A stretch of DNA of 64,000 nucleotides from Ornithodoros turicata (lineage: Eukaryota; Arthropoda; Arachnida; Ixodida; Argasidae), in NCBI RefSeq assembly GCF_037126465.1, contig NC_088203.1:81440168-81504167 (forward strand), given 5' to 3'. The notes under the pieces are model-generated. The model saw only the letters and a list, made by a program, of their open reading frames with translations, was not told where the DNA came from and did no database searches. Within the stretch, counting starts at the first letter, position 1, and the number at the start of each line of letters is the position of its first letter. Shown piece by piece: positions 22,087 to 33,529 of this stretch. The translations under genes and the position numbers were made by a program.

Positions 22087-24733
22087 CGTGTATCTGCTGG
22101 GCGTTCAGGAGCCCAAGAAGAGATAGGGGTTCCGATCGTAATTCATGAATTTCATGAGATGAAAGTGAAATTCACGCTGGGCTCCCAGGTCAACGAATCG
22201 CACTATAGCTTCCCGTTTCTTTCTTCTCTTTTTTCTCGTCTTTGTCTTTTGCATGTGTGTGTGTGCGTGTTTGTTTGTTTTTTAGCACATGACGTGATCA
22301 GATTCTCTCATTCAGATTCCTTCTGATGTTCTTAATTTCTGTAACTGAAATCGTGACCACCCAAAATCACGTACAGCTGCAAAGACTGTCATAACTAAAC
22401 AGTGCCAAGGCCTCCTCGGTGAATGACTTCACGACTTTCTTCTAGACTCAAAAACAAATATATATCTATACAGATACAAAAAAAAGGTTTATTGTACTAT
22501 CGGTTTTGATGTCTCCATATTCTTTTCAAAGGCGCCAGATGTAATGCAACAATTTACCACCGCGAGCACGTTCGAAGGGTCTCCAGTTTTCTTTTATTTT
22601 ATTTTTTAGCCCGCCGTGATAGGAACAGAATTGCGAACTCTAAAGCCCATTTCATTTTCAGCATGCTGAGTTTACAACCGTCATAAAGATATATTTTCCG
22701 CTGGAATTGCTTATGCAAAAGGAAGAAATTTATTTATCGCAGCCATCTGTACAAGTTTTGTACGCACTTCTCTATTTTTCCTTCCGCTTTCTTCGACAAT
22801 AATATATACGGAACACTGAGTATACGGGCGTGCTGGTATACAAACAATCAGAATAGTAACTTTATTCTGGGAGACGCAGCCGTATTATTCTTACTCGAGC
22901 ACGCGTTTTATTGAAGCTCATAATTGAATCGCTCCCCTTTCTCTCTCCCACCCTCTCACACACGACATGTTGTTTCACCGAATTATTCATTTGTTCCACG
23001 TAAACCTTGTACTTCTTGTTTCAAGGAAAGGATTTCGAGCATATTTAAAAAAAGACACTCTGCAGCTACGCTAGTGAAAAGAAAACTGAAAACAATGAAA
23101 CGCGTGTTTACTGTGCGAACTTCTCGAGATTTGTACCGTCAGATAGGGGAAGTAATCTAGTTTTCGAATAAAAGCAGCTCCGTATCGGCAGGGCCTTCAA
23201 GTGCAGGGGCTCTTCCGAGATATATGGAAATTTGACACAGGCCACTTTTCTGTCGGTGAAAGAGGAACGAACTTAATCTGCGCTCCGTTTCTTTGAAGTG
23301 CTCGCTTTATGATGTAACAAATGCAGATTTGGAAATTGCAGAGAGAGAGCCTTTGTGAAAAAGTTACGCGAAGGATGCGTTGCGATTCAGAATGGAAAAT
23401 TAGCGGCAGGCTTAATTTCGCGAGGTGGTGATGGTGCGGGTAATAATAGTTTATGCAATGAACTCAGGTGCGAAGTGATATGACAAGAACAACATTTCGC
23501 TGACGTAAACAGCGCGTGAAAAAGCGCCGAGTTGCACGTCTTTGTGAACGCACACTCTGAGAAACGATGAGGTGGCGGGGGCTCTTCGACGTGTACCCTT
23601 CCTCCCCACCCACATGAATCGGAGCACGGTTATGGGTGGACGTCGACGCCCGGTGGACACAGCTGTAAGAAGAGCCCAAAGTTCCTAAAAAGTTTGCTGG
23701 GTTCATGTATGTCCCAAAGGTGTGCAAAAAGTAGGTTCGAAAAAGCGCCTTCGGTTGTACGTGGTGCGCCGTCTCACTTCCATAATCAATTTGTGCTTTC
23801 ATGAAGTACGTTTGCTAAAAAGAACATATAGGGAAATTTTTCTTAAGGCATCGAATGAGAGAAAAAAAAATTCATTGGATTTTAGACATACTCATACCTG
23901 ACAAAATAGTGTTATGTACGAGGTAGCACGTAGGAATACGTATGAGCGTCAATAAGAGTTTTTGCCACAACTTAAGGCTTGTGTCATCCACAATGTTGTT
24001 GTTGTTGTTCTTGTTGCTGCTGTAGCTTTGCGCCGGTACTCTTTACGCAAAATGTCGATCGAAGAAAATTTCTCAGCTTGAACCAGAATAAGGTGGCCGA
24101 AGTGGAGAGCGCAATGTTACATTTCAAAATAGATCCCACCGACGTCTACACACTGGGAAAATCCCTCATGCGAAACAAAATCATAAGTTTAGCATTCCAA
24201 GAAATGGGCCATGGCTTCGGTGACGTCATTCCCACTCGAAAAGTGGACACCAGATCTTTCTTTTTGCATCGTGTGAAACAGGTGGAAGACCGAGATGAGC
24301 GAGATCTGGCGAGTAGAGTGGAAGATGGACCACAAAAAAGCCTCACGACTGATGTGATGTGATGCGATGTGATAAAGAAAAAAAAATGGGGATGTCAGTT
24401 TCGACGAAGTCGAACTGGCTACCCCAGTACACTTACACACAGGAACTACAAACAGATGATTAGATGATGAAAAAACAAAGAGATGATGTCCGGAGAAGAA
24501 CAGAGATGATAATGGAGTCCAACATGCAATTCAAAAGTTTCGACCAAGTGAGAGTAAAATGTCGGAAACGCACACACAGGACACATAACACATTCAGCGT
24601 GTCATAGAATGTCCATAAGCCTGTTTGTATGCGGAAAGTCTTCACGTGCCCTTAACGCCTTGTCGGACGGCGGAAGCCCTAAGAGTTTCGCGATGTCGAA
24701 GGCTCGGGGAGTCCACACAAGAGAGGCTCGTCT
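22087..24733. other. Unassigned spacer
   Basis: No conserved gene recognised over 2.6 kb. A (GTT)n tract lies at 23994-24016. A frame at 23979-24362 of 127 codons has no recognisable relation. Some of the sequence next to 24734 (24610-24733, minus strand) continues the non-LTR remnant. Confidence 0.45.
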
Positions 24734-25440
24734 CTAATGCCTTCGAGCGTCTACGTATTTCTGACACCTGAGAAGGATGTGTTCTACATCCTCTATAACG
24801 CCACACTGACTACAGTTCGGAGAGTCTCGCTTTCCAAGTTTGAAGAGGAGACGTGCGCTGTACGGTACATTGAGCGGTAGCCTATGCAGGACAGTCGTCG
24901 TTTGTCGCGTGAAAAAAGGTGGTACTCGAAAGCGTAACTCTGGGTCGACCTTGTACACAAGCGAATCCCGAGCCGATCCTGTGAACCAGGAGGTGCTGCA
25001 CGAGTCATGGCAGCCATTGCCACAGCAGTACACTGTGAGCGCGCATAGCCGTGATGGAACTAGACCACCTCCAAGAGTATGCCGCGTCGTTCAGCCTCAG
25101 AGTCGCGTAGTAGTCCCCGGTGGTGGTCTAACCCTTCTTCAGGAATTAGATGAGCAGCATGCCCAAATAGCAGTCCCAGGTAACCATTATCCGGCTGTCG
25201 ACTCAGCGATGTCTCATGACCTCATATCGTGCACGCCGTGGATGTCTTCTTCTGTGGTCACTCCCGCACACCGGCCAGGACAATAAGGCTTGTCCTCGAG
25301 GCTGTCCCGCACTCTCACTACCAACGGTCTCTACCATGTCCCGGAGTATGCCTTCCGGTGTTAAGCCCTTCCGAGGCAAACATTCAATTTCCCCGTTTTC
25401 GCTCACGTGCCCGCGACCGTCAACCGGAAACGCGTATAGA
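24734..25440 (-). pseudogene. Non-LTR retrotransposon ORF2 C-terminal remnant
   Basis: The minus-strand frame at 24734-25033 reads TVLHRLPLNVPYSARLLFKL and then SPNCSQCGVIEDVEHILLRC, a clear C-x2-C...EH...C knuckle of the same type as at 21775. Upstream on the minus strand, 25034-25440, the sequence is GC-richer and probably continues the RNase H or linker region in broken frames. There is no intact RT and the copy is dead. Confidence 0.65.
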
Positions 25441-26234
25441 GCATTGTAAACACGAAGATCAAGTAAAGTGACAACGTGAAAGACACCATATGGCTCACGA
25501 CCGCATATTGATTCGATGCAAAGTGCGACACTCGAACCACGTTATGCGCATCTACACATTCCAGCAAGTAAAAGTAATTACAGGGATCACGGATGCTGAT
25601 GTGCATTCTTATTTTGTTGCAGGCATTCATCGTACTTTTTCAGTCGACGTGAGCTTTACGATATGTGCGAGAGAACAACGTCTATATTTCTCATATAGAC
25701 GATCAATAGAATGACATACGTCAGCGTTATGTACGTAAAGGTTGTCTTCAAATAATGAATATTAGTGCACTTATACCGCCGTCGGCCTGCGTTATGTCCT
25801 GGCACACACAGTGTACCCAACGAATAACGGTGATACCTACACCTACCAGATTCTTTGCCTCTTTCTGAAGACATAAATCTTAGGCGCGCAGTGCTGTCAG
25901 TAAAGCAAGCGCTTCCATGTCCTCACACAGAGACACAGACATGCAGCCATAAACACAAACAAAAACAAACAAACACAAAGGAAAGAAACAGGCTAATCGA
26001 TATTCGCTTTCGAAAGGATGTATGTATAGGAACATTACACTTCATTTCGGTTGAGTGACTTTGATTTGTCATGCTTTTAGTGTCACGCATTATCGTTGGT
26101 CAGAGATGGATCAGTGGTCACTAATGGAAAGGGGTTCGTGAGCATCGTGACATGGTACAGCTCTAATGGTATTTAACTAGAAGACATAGGGGCATGTGTA
26201 GGTCACGCTAGGTTGTATACGAGTATGTGAACAT
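25441..26234. other. Unassigned spacer
   Basis: A-rich CAAACAAACAAACAC near 25970 is the only clear low-complexity tract. No gene or element was recognised. Confidence 0.5.
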
Positions 26235-26460
26235 TTCGACAGGTAGCGCTGCCTGCCGAAATGTCGACCCATGCATCCCCAGGTAATGTGAATAAAAAGT
26301 CCCTGCGTTCCTCATCAATGTCTACCTTCTGCAGAGGCTACGCCTTCCTCGGGGATCCTGAAGAAACCCTACTTCTATTTTTCGCACCTTGTTTGTATTT
26401 CTGCTTCTACGGAATGCGGCTAGTAAAGGATTTGTGGAATAAAGCTGAATGACCCGTATC
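26235..26460 (+). mobile_element. Penelope-like 3' terminal fragment with hammerhead-like hairpin
   Basis: ACAGGTAGCGCTGCCTGCCGAAATGTCGAC at 26240-26269 in outline is a strong hairpin (AGGTAGC pairing with GCTGCCT) followed by GAAA and the GTCGACCC block. The same order, hairpin then CCGAAACGTCGACCC then a T/A-rich AATAAA segment, occurs in the Penelope-like repeat at 45380-45480. Downstream AATAAAAAGTCC near 26291 resembles the tail of that repeat. It is a remnant of one terminal repeat. Confidence 0.45.
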
Positions 26461-26750
26461 TTCAGAGCATTCGCATTCACAGATAAATGTATTGTCGCGC
26501 TGCATTTGCTGTGTGCTATACTTAGTTATGACCATATATTGACCACATGTTTCTATTTCTAGTTGTTTGTTGTGTTTGTTAGTTCCCTCTCTGCTGCAAA
26601 CATATATTTAAAAGTTGATCGTGCACTCCCAGCCGCGGACTGGCGTTTTGCTCTAGTTGGAGCTCATCGGCGCGGCGCAGGGAAGTCACACGATCATGTG
26701 TCGGCACGAACAGTGTGTCTCGGGGAGACATTAGTGTTCCACGGGGAAGG
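26461..26750. other. Unassigned spacer
   Basis: No feature recognised. Confidence 0.4.
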
Positions 26751-26832
26751 GGGGGGATATGTTTAATGATAACAAAGAAGAGGAACGAGGGAAAGGTCAG
26801 CCAGACAGGGTGTCGGCTTGCTATTCCCAAAC
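26751..26832 (-). mobile_element. Retroposon 3' tail, GGAATAGCAAGCCG...ATATCCCCCC family
   Basis: Read on the minus strand, this is GGAATAGCAAGCCGACACCC, then TGACCTTTCC, a T-rich segment and AAACATATCCCCCC. The copies at 49498-49570 (minus) and 57945-58027 (plus) share this order. It looks like the conserved 3' end of a non-LTR element or SINE. No coding part is attached. Confidence 0.6.
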
Positions 26833-27202
26833 AAAAAAAACAAAAAAAACCCGAGTTCCACGGTGTAAACTGGTAAATTAACTTGTAAATTAAACTTAAT
26901 TAAATTAGCTTAAATTAAACTTGTAAAAATTATCCACGTGCAGCCGCAGAGCTCTGGCTATTTTCTCACTTACAAGGTGTGTGTTTTTTTAGCCTTTACA
27001 GGTTTTTTATTAAAAAACTGAAAGAGCACCATTGATGTCGTTTTTGCAGTTGATTTCTACGTCCAAGAGGATATGCTCTGGAAGAGAGAACGTGACTATA
27101 AGATGTCTAATCACCTGAAATCCATGAATTAACTCTTTCATTATTGAATTTCCCAAACAGACAACGCTGCCGCTTACGCTGCCAACGGCGACACATACAA
27201 TT
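26833..27202. other. AT-rich spacer
   Basis: AAACTTAATTAAATTAGC-like repeats at 26880-26930 and a reverse-strand AATAAA near 27010 are present. No gene recognised. Confidence 0.45.
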
Positions 27203-27246
27203 TTGTATCTGAAGAAGTGCAGCCTCGTGCACGAAAGCTTGTACGG
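27203..27246 (+). ncRNA. Hammerhead-like ribozyme motif
   Basis: CTGAAGA at 27209-27215 matches the CUGANGA core. It is followed by a GTGCA/TGCAC stem with a GCCTCG loop and then GAAA at 27233-27236. This is the core order of a hammerhead ribozyme (CUGANGA, stem II, GAAA). One unpaired A sits between the core and stem II, and stems I and III are not well formed from the flanks, so self-cleavage is uncertain. Hammerhead motifs are known in the terminal repeats of Penelope-like elements, which are present in this window. Confidence 0.45.
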
Positions 27247-28716
27247 CAAATAATTTCCGAGCATCTTCAGTGTTTTCGTGTTCTATGTTCTTCAAACTGA
27301 GGTCTGGACCTCCTCTCTGCATCTTTGTGCTGCTGATATGAAACAACGGAATGTCAGGCAGCACCGAAATTTGGAAACGTTAAAAGGGGGAGCAGTCTTC
27401 TCTGCAGTCTGCTCTGATTTTTCCGCAATGTTTCCGTAACCGTCAGTGTTTACATGAAATATTACCACGTAATACATCTTGCGACATATAGTGTTGCTCC
27501 TAAACTCTTCTTTTTATTCAGTGTATCGTCGTCACAAACACCATACTTTCTCTTGAGTAACCCCGCACATAGCCACCGTCGTACATGAAAATAAAAAAAG
27601 AAACACATAAAGGATGAAGGACTTCCCTTTTTTCTCGTCCCATTGTCGTCAAAATAAAGGAGCAAACGGCCGGAAGCTAACAGAGCATAAATTAACGATG
27701 GAGAGAAAGAGAGGGAGACGGTGAGGCAAAACGAATTAGCCCGACGAACAACGCTCCCAGAACAAGCGGCAGAAAAGCTGGAGCTGTTTGCGAAAGCCAG
27801 AACGACAGCAAGTTCAATACGGCTCTCCTAATGGGGTTATCGTTTTCATTAACGGACAATGTCACAGGGAGCACGATAATACCGTATCGATTCTCATGTT
27901 TTCTCCCTACTCCAAGGTGGCAAGAAAACTGCGCAGCCTCAAGCTATGCGGCCGTTGTGTATGTGCTTGCTTGCTTAGTTGCCAAGAGGGTCGCTCCCCT
28001 GCTGCCCTTCTAGTTTCGTCTCTCTCACTCTCTCTCTCTCTCTCTCTTTCTTCTTTCCCGAGTAATTACTGGTTTATCTAGTTATCTGGTGTCACTGTTC
28101 TTGCAAGATATCGTGTTTGAAGTGTGTGCGTGCGGTGTCATCCATGTTTAGTGATTAATCAGTTATCTGGCGCGGGATAAGTGGCAGGCACGAGCAGTAC
28201 GTTATGAGATTTAGTCATACGAAGAGGTAGCCAGAATTTTCCCCAAGTTAAGGCAAATAAAAGCGATAGGCAATTGTTTACGACGACGTGAACTCGCATT
28301 GCGATTATTTCAGTAAAAGCGGGTGATAGACGCACTCAAAATCGGCACCGAGAATATCGAGACTCTTCCGTCTCTGACATCACTGCGGGCGACTCCGCCA
28401 GTGAGGCAGCGCGTGGGATGTCACGTGGTTACGACTACCAACGGGGTTGGCTCGGTCCTCGATCCTCCGCCGCCAGAGCCTTAACATGTCCGTGTGCTCT
28501 GCGCATCCTTAGCTCCTAACATCCTAACATCCTCCATTTGTGCATCCTTAACCATTTTAATGTTGGCTGTTGTTTCCTTATTGCAAGGAAAACACCTTGA
28601 ACGTAGTCCCTATATTTTGGACATAACTCTTCCTCATGTCAACCGAACTCAACGTGTCAGTTCGTGACGTCTCTGCGTTCTATGTGTAAGGGAACCTGTC
28701 CTAATTAATCCACGTG
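27247..28716. other. Unassigned spacer
   Basis: A (CT)n tract at 28019-28048 is the only clear repeat. A frame at 27788-28081 has no family resemblance. Confidence 0.45.
28019..28048. repeat. (CT)n microsatellite
   Basis: TCTCTCTCACTCTCTCTCTC continues to 28048, one interruption. Confidence 0.9.
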
Positions 28717-28896
28717 AATAAGATAAGTATTCAAAGAGATTGCAACATTCATTTTTTTTTTACTAGTGAACAAGTTTACGGACGGAGTCCGTCCTTCCTC
28801 GCACCTGAGGAAGGACGGACTCCGTCTGAAAGCTTGTTCTTCAGTAGAATAAATTATTCAAATGTTTCAATCTCTTTAACTTCTTATCTTATTCAT
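28717..28896. mobile_element. Short foldback element, about 180 bp
   Basis: The left arm GAATAAGATAAG...AAAGAGATTGCAACATT and the right arm AATGTTTCAATCTCTTTAAC...CTTATCTTATTC are inverted copies. The inner arms CGGAGTCCGTCCTTCCTC and GAGGAAGGACGGACTCCG pair perfectly around GCACCT. Non-coding. Its family is unknown and it is unrelated to MITE-A. Confidence 0.75.
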
Positions 28897-29280
28897 TTGG
28901 GAGTGCTAGCTTTTCCCATTTTTGCTTGTTAACTAATCCACGCAGCGACAACATTGGCGTCGCTCCTTGTCGCAGCTGCGTCTCGATATAAGGTCACAAG
29001 CTGTTATCATTTTCTCTCCTCTCTTCACCATTCGTCTGTCATGGACAAGTAGCGCAGAATGTATACTGAGCGACCCCGAAAGATATCTTGTAAGCGTGCA
29101 GGTGGTCAATTGTACTTTTGTTATTACACAGTGAGGAAGTGAAAAAGAATTTCATGTTCAAGCGTGCCAAAAGTAATCCATAGTAATAATCTGTCTCAGT
29201 TGGGTTTCACTTGGAGAGACGTTGGTTCAGTTTGTCTTCCAGAGATGGTGCGTAAATGTTTATAGAAAGCAGCGTGGAGA
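28897..29280. other. Unassigned spacer
   Basis: No feature recognised. Confidence 0.45.
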
Positions 29281-29400
29281 GTACTCCCTACAAAGGTCCG
29301 CCTAGGGCATTGCGGTGCGAACAGACTCTCCTTGTGTCCCAACTGCCGCTCTGTGCAAAGGACCCTGCACGTTCTTGAAGAGTGCGTCGTTGCTAAGATA
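29281..29400 (+). pseudogene. Non-LTR zinc-knuckle remnant
   Basis: One frame reads KVRLGHCGANRLSLCPNCRS and then LHVLEECV, matching the C-x2-C...H...C region found after RNase H in Jockey/R1-type ORF2 proteins. It is only about 40 codons long, and no RT is attached. Confidence 0.45.
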
Positions 29401-29855
29401 TTTTCGTCCTTAGTTTGTCGGGTTCACGCATTTGGCGCCGCATGGAGAGGTACGTCTCCGACAGCTTTTCTTGTTGTTAGTGGCACCTTTTGCCGGCTTC
29501 GTGTTGTGGCGCAATAGGTGCAGGTCCGTCGCCCAGAGTCGCACCATATGTGTGATGTTCCCTCTTATCTGGTCGTTACACAAGTATATTGTGGTGCACC
29601 TAGAGGCACACATGATGGTGCTAGGTGAAGTAGGGTTCTTGCGCTGCTGGTCTACCCGTGATATTTCTCTGAGGAACAGTCGCGTGGTCGTACATGTTTA
29701 CTGGTTTCCCTAGGTTTATCCGATTGTGAGTGTTTTAACGTAGTTACGCCTACTTTGTAGTATCTACCTGAGTAATAAACAACATCCTGACCAGGAAATA
29801 TTTTCATCGAAGAACAACATGATTGTTTGTGTTGTTTGTTTGTAAGGAACAAAAA
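29401..29855. other. Unassigned spacer
   Basis: May hold the 3' end of the preceding non-LTR remnant, but no tail is clear. Confidence 0.35.
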
Positions 29856-29917
29856 AGATTATCGTGGCAAAGGTTGGCGCACAGCGTGCTATGCGGTGCA
29901 GCTTTGTTTTTAGAGTG
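29856..29917. mobile_element. MITE-A right-end fragment
   Basis: GATTATCGTGGCAAAGGTTGG continues through CGCACAGCGTGCTATGCGGTG to TTTTTAGAGTG, followed by TA. It matches the right end of the 5670-5919 subtype. The left part is missing. Confidence 0.8.
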
Positions 29918-29936
29918 TACCTTGATATCACACACA

Positions 29937-30186
29937 CACTCTTAAAAATGAACTTCACCGCATAGCACGCTCCTAGCCAACCATCATCTCAAATGATATC
30001 GTTATCTGCCCTGATTTGATGGAAACGGGAGGCGTACGCCTTTTTTGTGACACTTATGCTGTTCATAATTGTCACAGAAAAGGCGTACGCCTCCCGTTTT
30101 CAACAAATCAGGGCAGATAACGATATCATTTGAGATGATGGTTGGCTAGGAGCGTGCTATGCGGTGAAGTTCATTTTTTAAGAGTG
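29937..30186. mobile_element. MITE-A foldback copy, 250 bp
   Basis: A complete copy from CACTCTTAAAAATGAACTTC to TTTTTTAAGAGTG, with matching arms and the GGCGTACGCC core in both. The two flanking dinucleotides are CA and CA, not TA. The left flank is a (CA)n tract, so the exact left boundary is uncertain. A short 19-base gap separates it from the fragment before it. Confidence 0.9.
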
Positions 30187-30189
30187 CAT

Positions 30190-30621
30190 ATTCCACTTTT
30201 TGTTCAGCACTCCTGGTTGCCAAGTAAGCTCAAGAACACGTCATTCATTGGTGGATAAGGGAGTGAAAGACCGTCCTTTTGCGCTTCACCACGACCAGCC
30301 GCGACAAAAACTTGTAAACCGAAACCAATTAATTGCTGCAACAAATGACCCGCTTCGCAGCAGATTTTTCTCTAAAAGGTGTCCACTGAAGGTCCCATAA
30401 GGGGTAGCAGCCATTTTAATGCCGACGGTGCTCTGCTTTAAAAGTCGTTTTTCACTAAACTCATTTGAATGTTTATTTAAATAATGAGCGCCTCCCACTC
30501 ATTCACACGTTGCGCAGCCTATAGGAGGTATCGGGCAGATACTTGTAAAAAAGAAAGGTCTTCGATTGGTCCACCCGTTCATGAATTATTTAGCCCGGGG
30601 ATATAACTGAGACACCCTGTA
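30190..30621. mobile_element. One-ended relative of the 41.3 kb foldback
   Basis: The right end TAGCCCGGGGATATAACTGA followed by GACACCCTGTATA is the same terminus as in the foldback at 41303-42532 (GAGATTTATCTGAGACGCCC, TGTATA). AACCAATTAATTGCTGCAAC near 30325 may match the arm. The left terminus is not found, so the start is approximate. Confidence 0.4.
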
Positions 30622-30691
30622 TATACTGCTTAGACGTTCTGAAGTTGTGGATCTTGTGAATTATACCGTGTTCACCAGCATTTAGGTACCG

Positions 30692-30940
30692 CACTCTAAA
30701 AACTTAACTTTATCGCATAGCACGCTCTGCGCCAACCTTTGCCACGAATGATAGGGTTCTCGCTTCTGATTCGAAGAAAAAGGACGGTGTACGCCTTTTT
30801 GTGTCAATTTGGATATATGATAACTGACACAAAAAGGCGTACGCCTCCCTCTCTCCTCGAATCAGAAGCTATAACCCTATCATTCGTGGCAATGGTTGGC
30901 GCAGAGCGTGTTATGCGGTGAAGTTCTGTTTTTTAGAGTG
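30692..30940. mobile_element. MITE-A foldback copy (CTCTAAAAAC subtype)
   Basis: A complete palindrome from CACTCTAAAAACTTAACTTT to TTTTTTAGAGTG. It is closest to 5670-5919 and shares the GGATATATGATAACTGACAC loop in inverse form. It is flanked by CG on both sides instead of TA, as if the duplication were CG or both bases had mutated. Confidence 0.9.
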
Positions 30941-31481
30941 CGGTGATGACTGTTGTATAGTCTACTTCCAGCCAGATGCCAGGGGGAGCAGCAAAGGGTG
31001 GCACCATGCGTTATTGCCTTAAAGGGGCACTGAAGTGCATAAATTTATCCTTGCTTGAATGACGTCAACACAAAAGGAACGGGATTCATCCATTGCGGCG
31101 TTCGTGATTGATGAGCGGAAGCAGATCTACTCTTTCTCTCTTCCTTTCCTTCTCAAGAAAGACGACGCTGCATGCGGTGAAGCATTTGATTTGTCCCTTG
31201 AAACGATGACCCGCGATGATTGGACAAATCGCTCCAGACTATCGAAGAGGGAAAAAGTAAATTGCGGTTTGTTTCCTTGATAAATAAGGAACGAATCACG
31301 AATCAGTTCAGCGCAGCCAAGCCTGTAGTAAACGTAGTGGAGAGTGTTTTCGGAAACTGGAGGCGTATTCCGCAACAAAAACGTACTGAAGTGGCAGACG
31401 AGAGCAGAGAGTCCATAGTGTTCCTTCCTATACTACTCGACGACCAATGGTGACCATCATCCACTGGGTTCGACTGAACTG
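30941..31481. other. Unassigned spacer
   Basis: No feature recognised. Frames at 31059-31280 and 31220-31453 do not resemble known proteins. Confidence 0.45.
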
Positions 31482-31524
31482 CACTGTTAAAACACAACTT
31501 TACCGCATAATTTTCTCCTAGCCC
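31482..31524. mobile_element. MITE-A left-end fragment
   Basis: CACTGTTAAAACACAACTTTACCGCATAA is the start of a CACTGTT-subtype copy, cut off where the next complete copy begins at 31526. Confidence 0.75.
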
Positions 31525-31525
31525 A

Positions 31526-31762
31526 CACTGTTAAAACAGAACTTCACCACATAGCACGCTCTTAGCCGACCACCATACCGAATGATATCATTCTATGTCA
31601 TGATTTGTTCAAAACAGGGGGAGGAGCCTATCTGGGACAAACATAATGTGTCCCAGATAGGCGCCTCCTCCCATTTTGAGCAAATAAGGACACAGAATGA
31701 TATCATTCGGAATGACGGTTGGCTAGGAGCGTGCTATGTGGTGAAGTTCTGTTTTATCAGTG
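31526..31762. mobile_element. MITE-A foldback copy (CACTGTT subtype)
   Basis: The copy begins CACTGTTAAAACAGAACTTC and ends TGTTTTATCAGTG. The central arms carry GGAGGAGCCTATCTGGGACA and its inverse, so the whole inner arm differs from the GGCGTACGCC copies while still pairing with its own partner arm. Confidence 0.88.
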
Positions 31763-31785
31763 CACCATCATTGCGAATTGCAAGG

Positions 31786-31925
31786 TTATGTCCCCTGGCT
31801 TGTTGAAGGCAGGAGGTGTACGCCTCTTTTGGGCGCACTACATGCAAAGATGCAAAGTGTCCCAAAATTGCCGGATCCATAACCCAGTTTCCACAAATCG
31901 GGGGGTAAAATGATGCCATTCGGTT
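31786..31925. mobile_element. Degenerate MITE-A centre
   Basis: GGCTTGTTGAAGGCAGGAGG through TGTACGCCTCTTTTGGGCGC and CCACAAATCGGGGGGTAAAA to TGATGCCATTCGG recalls the MITE-A centre, with many substitutions. Ends are absent. Confidence 0.55.
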
Positions 31926-31977
31926 TTTAACGGCTTATACCGGCCGGCCGCCTTCCAGAGATACGGCAAGCGGTGTC

Positions 31978-32140
31978 TATTAACTGTTCGGAGCGTGGCG
32001 CAGTCGAGGACACAGAACATATTCTCGTGTCGTGTGTGCTCTCTGTCGCTCGGAGCCGTCTCCAGTCCTTGTTCGCGGCACTGTATAGCCGTTCGTTCGA
32101 TATCTTGATGCTTTTTGGGCAGTTGGCCCCCAGCCGTTAG
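31978..32140 (+). pseudogene. Non-LTR zinc-knuckle remnant
   Basis: One frame reads NCSERGAVEDTEHILVSCVL and continues as SVARSRLQSLFAALYSRSFD to a stop at 32138. The EDTEHILVSC block matches the H...C half of the knuckle seen at 24734-25033. The preceding Cys pair is on the other side of a stop. Confidence 0.6.
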
Positions 32141-32269
32141 GCGGTGTGCTCTAGGTGCCCTGATGTACTTCCTTCAAGCTGTCAGAGAGGACAATTTATT
32201 TGGAGTCATTTACCATTTGGCATTTTACCATTATCTCATTTGTACAAGTTTCGCATATATAATCACAAA

Positions 32270-32512
32270 ACGTCGAGACTGGGAGAGGCCCGGGAGGCCG
32301 GGCTCGAATCCTGGCAACCGATGGTGGTGCTGTCAGAGGTTTTCCTTGGGTTTTCCGACAGACTTTCAAGACGAATGTCATCACAGTAGCCATGAAGTCG
32401 CCCCACGACGCGCACTAACAACTCTGCACCCCACTCCTTCCTGCTGTCCACGTCTGCAACGCCGCTCATAGCCACAGTTGCGTCGCGGCGCTGGCACGAA
32501 ATTACAACTAAT
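32270..32512 (+). mobile_element. tRNA-derived SINE, 5' part eroded
   Basis: A B box GGCTCGAATCCTGGC at 32300-32314 is followed by GCTGTCAGAGGTTTTCC and a right part with CTCATAGCCACAGTTGCGTC, the same order as in 3994-4288. The A box is not clear. The copy ends near GGCACGAAATTACAAC with a short A-rich end. Confidence 0.75.
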
Positions 32513-32864
32513 ACCTAGTTACGCTTGTTGAAGAAAATCAACACCCATATAAACTTGCATCACGTTCACTTCGTCGCATCCTCAGCTCCTCCTCTTACAT
32601 TATCCCACCGCGGATACTCGCTCTTGCCTCGGGTCAATACTAACTGTGTGGTAACACATTTACACACGCCTGTATGGTAATATCATTATGGAATATTCTG
32701 CCGTCTCAGACAAAATCTCCAAACATATTCTACCGTGTTCGTTCCATTCGAAAGAATCATCTCTCACGTAAACTCCACTCTAAGAAAAAAAGGTGTGAAA
32801 AGGTGGTAACTTCTATAGTTCCTAGATCAACATGGCGCCTGATAAAGGGCGCAAAAGGGTGGTA
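32513..32864. other. Unassigned spacer
   Basis: No feature recognised. Confidence 0.45.
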
Positions 32865-32965
32865 AAAGCAACTATCATATATCGAAATAGATACAAAAAG
32901 GCGTAGGCCCCCCTCGCTCACCGAATCAGAAGTGGTAACCGTATCATTCGTGGCAGAGAGTGAGG
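32865..32965. mobile_element. Degenerate MITE-A fragment
   Basis: ACTATCATATATCGAAATAG followed by ATACAAAAAGGCGTAGG, CCGAATCAGAAGTGG and ATCATTCGTGGCA matches the right half of the CTCTAAAAAC subtype with several changes. Confidence 0.6.
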
Positions 32966-33529
32966 TAGCAGGTAGAACTTTGCAAGCTTTTAGGCACAAC
33001 ATATGCGACAAATACTACCTCCTGAAACGTATAACTGCTCCACCCTTTTTTCTGAGAGTGTCGGCTGACCTCCTTTTTTTGTTCAGGGGAGGGTTGCATA
33101 CGTTCCAGTCGATTTCGAAACTTTGGTGTCATCTTATTCCTCCTTGACCACTGCCCACGGTATAAAAAATCCCAGGCGAAAAAGTGGCGCAGTTTGACGG
33201 CTATTCGATGGAATACGTGACAACAGCAGACGTCGGATGTTGAGAGTATGCCGGAATTCCGTCTTTGGCGAAAGGCGAAAACGTCATTCCCTACACCACC
33301 AATGTGCGGCGATGTGAACGTCTGGACAGCACCTAGGCCCTCTCACTCCTCCTGTGAGGGAGTGACGTCACGGTGATCTCGTTGTCGCTGGAGCCGCTGC
33401 GGAAACTGCGCTGATCTTTAAAATTCGTTTATTTAATATCGAAGCGCTTCTCGAACGAAAAAATGTTCTGGATGCGACCGTTCATTTAGCATATATTTCC
33501 TTCATTGTCAACAGTCTGTGATGACATAT
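32966..33529. other. Unassigned spacer
   Basis: No feature recognised. Confidence 0.45.
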
